Source of the DNA: Vulcanimicrobiota bacterium
Lineage (GTDB): Bacteria > Pseudomonadota > Gammaproteobacteria > Xanthomonadales > Rhodanobacteraceae
Direction of reading: 5' to 3'
DNA: 33,484 nucleotides
Assembly: GCA_903970555.1 (NCBI GenBank)
Contig: CAJCJD010000074.1
Location: 1-33,484 of the forward strand
Part shown: positions 15,730 to 23,770 of the stretch, one piece after another
Position numbering within the stretch: position 1 is the first letter of the stretch
Layout of the letters: every line of letters starts with the position of its first letter
Program-made: the position numbers and the translations under genes
The notes under the pieces: generated by a model
Told to the model about the DNA's origin: nothing
Seen by the model: only the letters and a program-made list of their open reading frames with translations
The model's database searches: none

Positions 15730-17763
15730 ATGAGCACTACAGGGGGCGTCGGCAGGGAACGGGGTTACACCATCCTCATTGTCCTGCTGGTGGTTTCGAT
15801 CGGCTTTGCGGCCGTCGACTTCGTTCTACTCAACCTCAAGAACGGCGAAGATCGCCAGGCGATTGCGTTGACCACGCAGATCCAGGTGTTGTCGCAGCAG
15901 ACGGCCAAGTATGCGCTGGAGGCTTCCGGCGGTAACCCGGACTCGTTCGCCGAGCTGGAAAACGCGCGCGACACGATCGATTCTGCCGTGCAGCGTCTCG
16001 TCGCGGGCGACACCAAGACCGGCATGAAGGCGTATGCCGACAAGGGTGCCACCAACACGGGCCGCTCCGTCAGCAAGCTGGCCGACGCGTGGAAATCGCT
16101 CGATGGCGACATCGGCAAGATCCTCTCCAACAAGGCAGTTGTGCTCGATTCGTCGCAGCGCGCTGACGATCTCTCCAAGCAGCTACCGTTGCTCAACTCC
16201 AACATGGAGCAGGTAGTCAACATCCTGCAGCAGCGCAAGGGCACAAGCGCGGACGAAATGCTGGGTGCTTCGCGCCAAATGTTGCTGGCCGACCGTATCA
16301 CCCGCCGCGTGCAGGAGGTGCTGCAGGGTGGCGAATCCGAGCAGGCTTCCGCCGATGGTCTTTCACGCGACGCGCAAAACTACGGCGAAGTGTTGAACGG
16401 CCTGTTGCAGGGCAACCAGGGCATGGGCGTGCAGCAGTTGGGCGACGCCAATGCACGCAAGATTCTTTCCCAGATGCAGGGCGATTGGGACAAGCTGAGC
16501 GAGCCGGTATCGAAGCTGGTCGCCGCGGCAAGCAACATCGCCGAAGTGAAGAGCGCAGGCAACCAGGCCTCGCTGGATTCGTCCAACGTGCTGCTGCGCG
16601 CGAACGATGTCGCCGATCAGATCGGCCAGCTGCCGGTACGCCGCTTGTTCCCGAACATCGGTTGGGGCGTGCTCGGTGCCATCGGTGCCGTGCTATTCGC
16701 CATCGTGCTGGTGTGGCAGTTGGTGCGCGACCAGCGCCGCCGGTTCCAGGAGAGTACCGAACTCAACCAGCGTAACCAGGAGGCCATCATGCGCCTGCTG
16801 GACGAAATGGGTTCGCTCGCCGAAGGTGACCTGACGGTAAAGACCACGGTATCGGAGGACATCACCGGCGCCATCGCCGACTCGGTGAACTACGCTATCG
16901 ACGAGTTGCGCACCCTGGTGACAACGATCAACGAGACCTCCGAACAGGTGTCGTCCTCCGCACAGGAAACGCAGACCACAGCGCGCCACCTGGCCGATGC
17001 TGCGCAGAACCAGGCGCATCGCATCAGCACGGCGACCACCGCGATCAATCAGATTGCGAGTTCGATGGACAACGTGTCGAAGAACTCCGCCGAGTCGGCC
17101 GACGTGGCCGAACGCTCGGTGCAGATCGCCTCGCACGGTGCTGAGGTGGTACGCGAAACGATCTCGGGCATGGACTCGATCCGCGATCAGATTCAGGAAA
17201 CCTCCAAGCGTATTAAGCGCCTGGGTGAGTCCTCGCAAGAGATCGGCTCTATCGTGGAACTGATTAACGACATTGCCGAGCAGACCAACATCCTCGCCTT
17301 GAACGCCGCTATCCAGGCGGCATCGGCCGGCGAAGCGGGTCGCGGTTTCGCGGTCGTGGCGGACGAAGTGCAGCGCCTCGCGGAACGTTCCGCGAGCGCC
17401 ACGAAACGAATTGAAACGCTGGTGCAGACGATTCAGTCCGACACCAACGAAGCGGTGAACTCGATGGAACAAACCACCGCCGAAGTGGTGGCCGGTGCGC
17501 GTAAAGCAGAAGACGCTGGCAGCGCACTGGGCGACATCGAACGCGTTTCGCACGATTTGTCCGCACTGATTCAGAACATCTCCACCGCCGCACGTCAGCA
17601 ATCCATCGCTGCAACAGATATTTCGCAATCCATGAACGCGATCCAGGAAATCACCTCGCAGACGTCGCAAGGCGCAAGCCAAACGGCGGAATCGATTGGT
17701 TACCTGGCACAGTTGGCAAGCGATCTGCGCCGTTCAGTGGCGCACTTTAAGCTGCCGGGTTGA
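15730..17763 (+). CDS. pilJ: Chp-system methyl-accepting chemoreceptor PilJ
   Basis: PilJ is the transmembrane receptor of the Chp system. It has 677 residues: TM1 at about 12-34, a helical periplasmic sensor region of about 275 residues with the PilJ-type repeated helices, TM2 at about 311-332, a HAMP region, and a long coiled-coil signalling domain. The highly conserved hairpin tip is at about 507-547 ([19 protein letters not shown] followed by [16 protein letters not shown]). The ATG at 15730 has GAGGTGA 5 nt upstream; a GTG at 15721 is the longer alternative. In Pseudomonas pilK (a CheR methyltransferase) follows pilJ. Here only 85 non-coding bases separate it from chpA. Confidence 0.96.
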   Translation: MSTTGGVGRERGYTILIVLLVVSIGFAAVDFVLLNLKNGEDRQAIALTTQIQVLSQQTAKYALEASGGNPDSFAELENARDTIDSAVQRLVAGDTKTGMKAYADKGATNTGRSVSKLADAWKSLDGDIGKILSNKAVVLDSSQRADDLSKQLPLLNSNMEQVVNILQQRKGTSADEMLGASRQMLLADRITRRVQEVLQGGESEQASADGLSRDAQNYGEVLNGLLQGNQGMGVQQLGDANARKILSQMQGDWDKLSEPVSKLVAAASNIAEVKSAGNQASLDSSNVLLRANDVADQIGQLPVRRLFPNIGWGVLGAIGAVLFAIVLVWQLVRDQRRRFQESTELNQRNQEAIMRLLDEMGSLAEGDLTVKTTVSEDITGAIADSVNYAIDELRTLVTTINETSEQVSSSAQETQTTARHLADAAQNQAHRISTATTAINQIASSMDNVSKNSAESADVAERSVQIASHGAEVVRETISGMDSIRDQIQETSKRIKRLGESSQEIGSIVELINDIAEQTNILALNAAIQAASAGEAGRGFAVVADEVQRLAERSASATKRIETLVQTIQSDTNEAVNSMEQTTAEVVAGARKAEDAGSALGDIERVSHDLSALIQNISTAARQQSIAATDISQSMNAIQEITSQTSQGASQTAESIGYLAQLASDLRRSVAHFKLPG

Positions 17764-17793
17764 GACGGGTTGATACTGGGCCATAACAAGAGG

Positions 17794-17830
17794 GCAACCT
17801 CGACGGTTGCGTGATGCGCTAAAGAAGCGC
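17794..17830 (+). other. Two consecutive small hairpins between pilJ and chpA
   Basis: GCAACC (17794-17799), loop TCGAC, GGTTGC (17805-17810) is followed by GCGCT (17816-17820), loop AAAGA, AGCGC (17826-17830). Both stems are perfect and neither is followed by a T run. They sit just upstream of the AGGGGGG ribosome site of chpA. They could act on mRNA stability or on differential expression of receptor and kinase. Confidence 0.5.
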
Positions 17831-17848
17831 AGCCGCTGAGGGGGGCGC

Positions 17849-20800
17849 ATGAGACTTCAAGACCACATCGATTTCACAACTCTGCAATGGGTCAAGCCCG
17901 AGCTTGACGAGACGCTTGCGCTCGCACGTCAGGCGCTGGAGTCCTACGTCGACAATCCCGGCGAGCGCGATGTCATGCGCGCTTGCGCAGACAACCTGCA
18001 TCAGGTGCAAGGCACCTTGCGCATGGTCGAGCTCTACGGCGCGGCGATGGTCGCCGAGGAGATGGAAACACTCTCCATCTCGCTGCTCGAAGACCACGTG
18101 CGCAATCGCGAGGATGCCTACGCCGCGCTGATGCGTGGCCTGATGCAGCTGCCCGATTACCTCGAGCGTCTGTCTAGCGGTCACCGTGACGTACCGGTCG
18201 TGCTGCTGCCGCTGCTAAACGAATTGCGCGCAAGCCGCGATCAGGATGCGCTGAGCGAATCGGCACTCTTTACGCCGAATCTCGACGCCGCACTGCCCAT
18301 TCATGCACCGGCGCCGACCAACGCGGCGGATGCGCAGCGTCACAAGAACGAGATTGCCGAACTGCGCCTGCGCTTCCAGCAGCAGATGCTGGCCTGGTTC
18401 CGCGGCCAGGGTGCCGTCAATCAGCTTGCCGGCATGCGCAAGACGCTCAATGCGATTGCCACGCGCTGCGTGACCACGCCAGGTCGTCGCCTGTGGTGGA
18501 TTGCGGCCGGTGTGTTGGAGGGTCTTGACCACGGCATGCTGAAAAACCACGCTGCCGAGGTTCGTCAGCTGATCGGCCGCGTCGATCGCAGCATCCGTCA
18601 GTTGATCGAACAGGGCGAGGAAACACTGCAAGGCGGTGACGCCGACGATCTCGCACGCAAACTGCTGTATATCGTGGCGCAGTCCAAGCAGCGCAGCCCG
18701 CAGATGGTGCAGCTGGCGCAGACCTACAACCTTGACGGCTTGGTTCCTGACGCCAGCGAGCTGGAACACGCCCGCGGCTCGATGACCGGTCACAACCGTG
18801 CACTGCTCGACTCCGTCGCACGCGCGCTGAAAGACGATCTGCTGCGCGTGAAAGAAGCGCTGGATCTGTTCCTGCGCCAAGCCGATGCCGACCCGGCACA
18901 GCTGGGCGCGCAAGCCGAAGTGCTTGAGCGCGTCGGCGATACGCTAGGCATGCTGGCACTCAACGTGCCGCGCCGCGTGATCAACGAACAGCGTCGCGTA
19001 CTCGAGGAAATAGCCAGCCGCCTGCGCAGCCCCGATGAGGATTCGCTGCTCGACGTCGCCGGTGCGCTGTTGTATGTCGAAGCATCGCTCGACGATCACA
19101 TCGAAAGCCTCGGTGCGGAAAATGAGCACGCCGAGGAACACTCGACCGCCATGCTGCCGCGCAGTGAGGCACGCCACATTCTTGCCACGCTGATGAGCGA
19201 AGCCGTCGCCAACACCGGCAAGGTGAAGAACGGCATCGTCGCGTTCGTGGAATCGGGCTGGCAGCACGAACAGCTCACCGGCATGCCGGCGCTGATGGAC
19301 GAAGTGGCCGGCGCGATGCGCATGCTTTCTTCGCCGCGTCCGGCGCAAATCGCCGAAGGCGTGGGTCGCTTCATCGGCAACGAGCTGTGCGTGGACCAAC
19401 GCGTGCCAAGCAGCGCGCAGATGGACCAGCTCGCCGATGCCCTGGCGGCGCTTGAGTACTACCTCGAAGCCGCCCGCGAACATCGCGGCGGGCTCGAACA
19501 CATCCTCGATGTGGCCGAACATAGCCTCGGCGGACTGGGTTACTGGCCGCCACCGCTGGCCAAGGCGCTGCCGGAAGATGCCGAAGAAGTCCACGCCGAA
19601 GCACCCGCGCCGGTGTTGAACGAATCCGTCAGCCTCGCACATGGCAACGATGCCACCGAATTGTTCCTCGGCAGCAGCGAGACGCTTGCGCCGCTGGCTC
19701 ACGATCTGACTGGGCTGCATCTGGTCGAAACCGAAGCGACTTCAGGCAGTTCGCTGTCCGATGAGGGCGACGACTGGGTCGAGATCGAAGAAGAAATCGA
19801 AGAGCAGGTATCCGCTCACGATCCGCTTGCAGCTGGCGCCGGTTTCCAGACCAGCACCGAAGGCATCGACGACGATATCCGCGAAATCTTCCTGGAAGAA
19901 ATGCAGGAAGAGATCGCCAGCCTGCGGCACGCGCAGCAGACTTGGCTGGCCGATCCAAGCCAGCTTGGCGAACTCACCTCGATCCGCCGCTCCTTCCATA
20001 CGTTGAAGGGGTCGGGTCGTCTGGTCGGCGCCAGCACGCTAGGCGAATTCGCCTGGCGCGTGGAGAACATGCTCAATCGCGTGCTGGATGGCACCATCCA
20101 GCCGCACGAAGGCGTGCAGACGCTGGTCGGGCGTGCCATCGAAGCGTTGCCGGAACTGCTGGCGATGCTCAAGGACGGCGTCGTGCCGACCGCGCCGCTT
20201 AGCGCGATCATGCAAGCCGCTGATCACCTCGCTGCTGGCGAGCAGGCCAGCGTGGAGCAGTACGCGTCTAGCGCAACGGAAACCGTGCGCCGCGTCGTGC
20301 GTCGTCGCGTGCCGCGCGTGGATGCATCGATCGATGCCATCCCCGCCGCCACGCACACCGATCACTCCGTTGCCGCGAGCCAGTCTGTCGAAGAGACAGT
20401 CGCTACGCCATTCACCGGCATCATCCACGAGCCGGTGTTGCCGCCGGTGGATCCGGTGCTGTTGGAAATCTTGCGCAGCGAAGTGGCCCAGTACCTGCAA
20501 ACCATCCGCAACGCGGTCGACTTCGCCGACAACGAATTGCCGGTCGACGACGGCTTGCTGCGTGCCGTGCATACCTTGCACGGCGCCATTGCGATGGTCG
20601 ATATCCCGCTGCTGATTCATCTGTTGTCGCCGCTGGAAAGCTTGCTCAAGCGTTTGCGCGCAGCCGGCCAGCCGCTGTCCAACGAAGGCGTTCGCCTGCT
20701 TCGCCAGAGCGCGGATGTGGTGGACGAAGTGATGGCGCAGTTCGATGCTGCCCATCCGCAATTGCCCGATGCATCAGCGCTCATCGCACGCCTGGACGAA

Positions 20801-23770
20801 CTGCGCGATCACCAGCCCGAACCGCAGATCGCACACGTGGTGTTCGAGCCGCATAGCATCGAGCCGGAACATATCGAGCATGCCGAAGCCGAAACGCACG
20901 TCGATCCTATCGAGGCGGCTCCGGTGGCCGAAGAGACAGAGGAAGCGCCTGCGTCTGCCTTGCACGCCGAGCCTGTTGAGGACGACTACACCGCCGAACT
21001 GCTGGAAGAGCTTTCCCAGCACGAGTCGAGCCAGGTTGTCGAGGAAACGCCGGCTGCCCACCACGTTCACGTGCCTAGCACCGAAGACGAAGAGTTCGCC
21101 GCGCTGCTCGCCAGCCTGGAAGCGCTAGAGCCCGATCAGCCTGCTGCAGCGACACCTGTCGACGAGGCGGCACCGCTCGAGCGTGCCATCGAATATGTCG
21201 CCGCTAACGAACCGATCGACGAAACACCCGCCGACGAAGAGGCGATTGCCGAAGTTGAACACGTTGTTCCGGTTCCTCACGAAGAGGTGCCCGTAGCGGA
21301 GACCGAGACCGCGCACGAAGAGGAATTCGTCGCGGAAACCGAAATCGCGCACGAATCGATCGACGCCGTTCCGGCTGGCGATTTGATGAGCTTCGGCCAC
21401 ATCGATCCCGATCTGCTGGAAATCTTCAGCGAAGAAGCCCGCGAAATTCTCGACGACGCTGATGGCGTGCTGGCTCAATGGCATGCCGAGCCGACGGAAG
21501 TCGCGCACATGGCAGGCCTGCTGCGCGCCTTGCACACCCTGAAGGGTGGTGCGCGCATCGCCGGCCTGACGCCGGTAGGCGACCTCAGCCACGCCATTGA
21601 AACCTTGCTGGAGCGTTCGCACGGCATCGATCCGCAGCGCACCGCGCCGCTGATCGGCACACTCGAAGCCGCCTTCGATCAGATGCACGGCCTGGTACAG
21701 CTCGTATCGCAGGGCAACGCTATCGCCTATCCGCACGCAATGATCGAACGCCTACTTGGCGGCGTCGAAAGCGCGCAGGAAGCGGTTGTCACCGAGGCCG
21801 TTGTTCAGCCGCAAGCACCAGCGCACGCACAAGCGCCACAACATCAGGCTGTGGATCTGCCCTCGCTGCTTCCCGACGAAGACCTGCAGCAGGAAGAATC
21901 CTCACGCACCGGTCAGGAACAGATCCGCGTACGCGCCGACCTGCTCGACAACCTCGTCAACAACGCCGGCGAAGTTGCGATCTACCGTTCGCGCCTGGAG
22001 CAGCAGGTTTCTGCCTACCGCTTCAACCTGGTCGAACTTGAGCAAACCGTCGCACGTCTGCGCGGTCAGCTGCGCATGCTGGAAATCGAAACGGAAGCGC
22101 AGATCATCGCGCGTTTCCAGCGCGAACATCGCGAAGCTGGTATCGGGGTGTTCGATCCGCTCGAGCTCGATCGCTTCTCCCAGTTGCAGCAGTATTCGCG
22201 TGCGCTGGCCGAATCGGTATCGGACTTGGTGTCGATCCAGAACATGCTGGACGAACTCACCCGTCAGGCCGAAACGCTGCTGATCCAGCAGTCGCGCGTC
22301 AGTTCGGAATTGCAGGAAGGTCTGCTGCGCACCCGCATGCTGCCGTTCGACACCATGGTGCCGAACCTGCGCCGCACGCTGCGCCAGGCCGCACAGGAAG
22401 AAGGCAAGAGCGCCCAGCTGTACGTGGAAGGCGCGCACGGCGAAATGGATCGCAACCTGCTCGACCGCATCAAGGCGCCGTTCGAGCACATGCTGCGTAA
22501 CGCCGTTGCACACGGTATCGAGTCGCCGAAAGACCGTCTCAAGGCGAACAAACCGGAAGAGGGCGCCGTGCGCATTCGCGTCGCACGCGAAGCCACTGAG
22601 GTGGTCGTGCGCGTCAGCGACGACGGCCGCGGTCTGGACCGCGATGCGATTCGCAATTGCGCGATCGAGCGCGGCCTGGTCCGTCCGGAAACTCGCCTCA
22701 GCGACGACCAGTTGCTGGCGCTGATCACCCAGACAGGCTTCTCCACCGCCAGCACCGTCACCCAGCTTGCCGGTCGCGGCGTGGGTATGGACGTGGTGGC
22801 CAACGAGATCAAGCTGCTTGGCGGTTCGCTGGCGATCGAGTCGCACAAGGGCGAAGGCACCACCTTCGTGTTGCGCCTGCCGTTCACCCTCGCGGTGACG
22901 CAGGCCATCCTGGTGCGCATCGGCGAATCCAACTTCGCCATTCCGATGACCTCGGTGCAAGGCGTGGCCCGCATCAGTCCGGACGAACTGGCGCAGCGGA
23001 TGGCCGAGGACAATCCGCAGTTCGAATACAACGGCGAAGAGTACGGTATTCACGACCTGTCGGAGCTGCTGGGTCTAGCCGCCGGTCACGTTGGCGACGA
23101 GGAACAACTGCCGTTGCTGCTGACCCGCGCAGGTGAACTGCGTGCCGCCATCCGCATCGATGCCGTGATCGGTTCACGCGAAATCGTGGTGAAGTCGGTC
23201 GGCCCGCAGGTGAGTTCGGTGCCGGGCATTCTTGGCGCCACCATCATGGGCGACGGCTCGGTGCTGGTGATTCTCGACCTGGCGCCGCTGGTGCGTCATG
23301 GCCTCGCCCGTCGTGAGCAGCGTTTGATCGAGGGCATCGAGCACGCCACCACCGCACCGGTCATCGAAGATGTACGCACCCGGCCGCTGGTCATGGTGGT
23401 GGACGATTCGATCACCATGCGCAAGGTCACCGGCCGCGTGCTCGAACGTCACGAGTATGAAGTGGAAACCGCGAAGGACGGTCTCGATGCGTTCGAGAAA
23501 TTGCACGAGCGCGTGCCCGATCTAATGTTGCTCGACATCGAAATGCCGCGCATGGACGGTTACGAGCTGGCGATCCAGATGAAGGCCGATCCGCGATTCC
23601 GTAACGTGCCGATCATCATGATCACGTCGCGTACCGGCGAAAAGCATCGTCAACGCGCTTTCGATCTCGGTGTCGAACGTTACCTCGGCAAGCCCTATCA
23701 GGAAGCCGAGTTGCTGGCGCAAATCAGCGAAGTGCTGGAGCAGCGCGCGCAGGAGCCGGTGAATGACTGA
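17849..23770 (+). CDS. chpA: Hybrid chemotaxis histidine kinase ChpA (PilL)
   Basis: ChpA is the central kinase of the Chp system: it autophosphorylates, relays phosphate through Hpt domains, and signals to PilG and PilH. It has 1973 residues. Hpt histidines with the canonical HTLKG context are H717 and H1229. H51 (HQVQG) and H908 (HTLHG) lie in weaker Hpt-like repeats, and other helical repeats between about 160 and 560 have no such His. Acidic linkers lie at about 620-660 and 1000-1180. The CheA core has the N box near 1547-1558 (HMLRNAVAHGIE), DDGRGLD near 1591, and GRGVGMDVV at 1642-1650. A CheW domain follows at about 1683-1815, then a receiver with phospho-acceptor D1896 and K1948. The start has GAGGGGGG 3 nt upstream. 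The stop overlaps the next gene by 8 nt. Confidence 0.97.
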   Translation: MRLQDHIDFTTLQWVKPELDETLALARQALESYVDNPGERDVMRACADNLHQVQGTLRMVELYGAAMVAEEMETLSISLLEDHVRNREDAYAALMRGLMQLPDYLERLSSGHRDVPVVLLPLLNELRASRDQDALSESALFTPNLDAALPIHAPAPTNAADAQRHKNEIAELRLRFQQQMLAWFRGQGAVNQLAGMRKTLNAIATRCVTTPGRRLWWIAAGVLEGLDHGMLKNHAAEVRQLIGRVDRSIRQLIEQGEETLQGGDADDLARKLLYIVAQSKQRSPQMVQLAQTYNLDGLVPDASELEHARGSMTGHNRALLDSVARALKDDLLRVKEALDLFLRQADADPAQLGAQAEVLERVGDTLGMLALNVPRRVINEQRRVLEEIASRLRSPDEDSLLDVAGALLYVEASLDDHIESLGAENEHAEEHSTAMLPRSEARHILATLMSEAVANTGKVKNGIVAFVESGWQHEQLTGMPALMDEVAGAMRMLSSPRPAQIAEGVGRFIGNELCVDQRVPSSAQMDQLADALAALEYYLEAAREHRGGLEHILDVAEHSLGGLGYWPPPLAKALPEDAEEVHAEAPAPVLNESVSLAHGNDATELFLGSSETLAPLAHDLTGLHLVETEATSGSSLSDEGDDWVEIEEEIEEQVSAHDPLAAGAGFQTSTEGIDDDIREIFLEEMQEEIASLRHAQQTWLADPSQLGELTSIRRSFHTLKGSGRLVGASTLGEFAWRVENMLNRVLDGTIQPHEGVQTLVGRAIEALPELLAMLKDGVVPTAPLSAIMQAADHLAAGEQASVEQYASSATETVRRVVRRRVPRVDASIDAIPAATHTDHSVAASQSVEETVATPFTGIIHEPVLPPVDPVLLEILRSEVAQYLQTIRNAVDFADNELPVDDGLLRAVHTLHGAIAMVDIPLLIHLLSPLESLLKRLRAAGQPLSNEGVRLLRQSADVVDEVMAQFDAAHPQLPDASALIARLDELRDHQPEPQIAHVVFEPHSIEPEHIEHAEAETHVDPIEAAPVAEETEEAPASALHAEPVEDDYTAELLEELSQHESSQVVEETPAAHHVHVPSTEDEEFAALLASLEALEPDQPAAATPVDEAAPLERAIEYVAANEPIDETPADEEAIAEVEHVVPVPHEEVPVAETETAHEEEFVAETEIAHESIDAVPAGDLMSFGHIDPDLLEIFSEEAREILDDADGVLAQWHAEPTEVAHMAGLLRALHTLKGGARIAGLTPVGDLSHAIETLLERSHGIDPQRTAPLIGTLEAAFDQMHGLVQLVSQGNAIAYPHAMIERLLGGVESAQEAVVTEAVVQPQAPAHAQAPQHQAVDLPSLLPDEDLQQEESSRTGQEQIRVRADLLDNLVNNAGEVAIYRSRLEQQVSAYRFNLVELEQTVARLRGQLRMLEIETEAQIIARFQREHREAGIGVFDPLELDRFSQLQQYSRALAESVSDLVSIQNMLDELTRQAETLLIQQSRVSSELQEGLLRTRMLPFDTMVPNLRRTLRQAAQEEGKSAQLYVEGAHGEMDRNLLDRIKAPFEHMLRNAVAHGIESPKDRLKANKPEEGAVRIRVAREATEVVVRVSDDGRGLDRDAIRNCAIERGLVRPETRLSDDQLLALITQTGFSTASTVTQLAGRGVGMDVVANEIKLLGGSLAIESHKGEGTTFVLRLPFTLAVTQAILVRIGESNFAIPMTSVQGVARISPDELAQRMAEDNPQFEYNGEEYGIHDLSELLGLAAGHVGDEEQLPLLLTRAGELRAAIRIDAVIGSREIVVKSVGPQVSSVPGILGATIMGDGSVLVILDLAPLVRHGLARREQRLIEGIEHATTAPVIEDVRTRPLVMVVDDSITMRKVTGRVLERHEYEVETAKDGLDAFEKLHERVPDLMLLDIEMPRMDGYELAIQMKADPRFRNVPIIMITSRTGEKHRQRAFDLGVERYLGKPYQEAELLAQISEVLEQRAQEPVND

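Noticed and set aside
20821-21366. Repetitive acidic Glu/Ala/Val stretch in chpA as a possible tandem repeat or foreign insert
   Set aside because: It is a low-complexity linker without a regular repeat unit, and its base composition matches the rest of the gene. Such linkers are normal between Hpt domains.
21902-23053. 383-codon antisense frame over the kinase core of chpA
   Set aside because: It is the shadow of the conserved ChpA kinase domain with no independent support.
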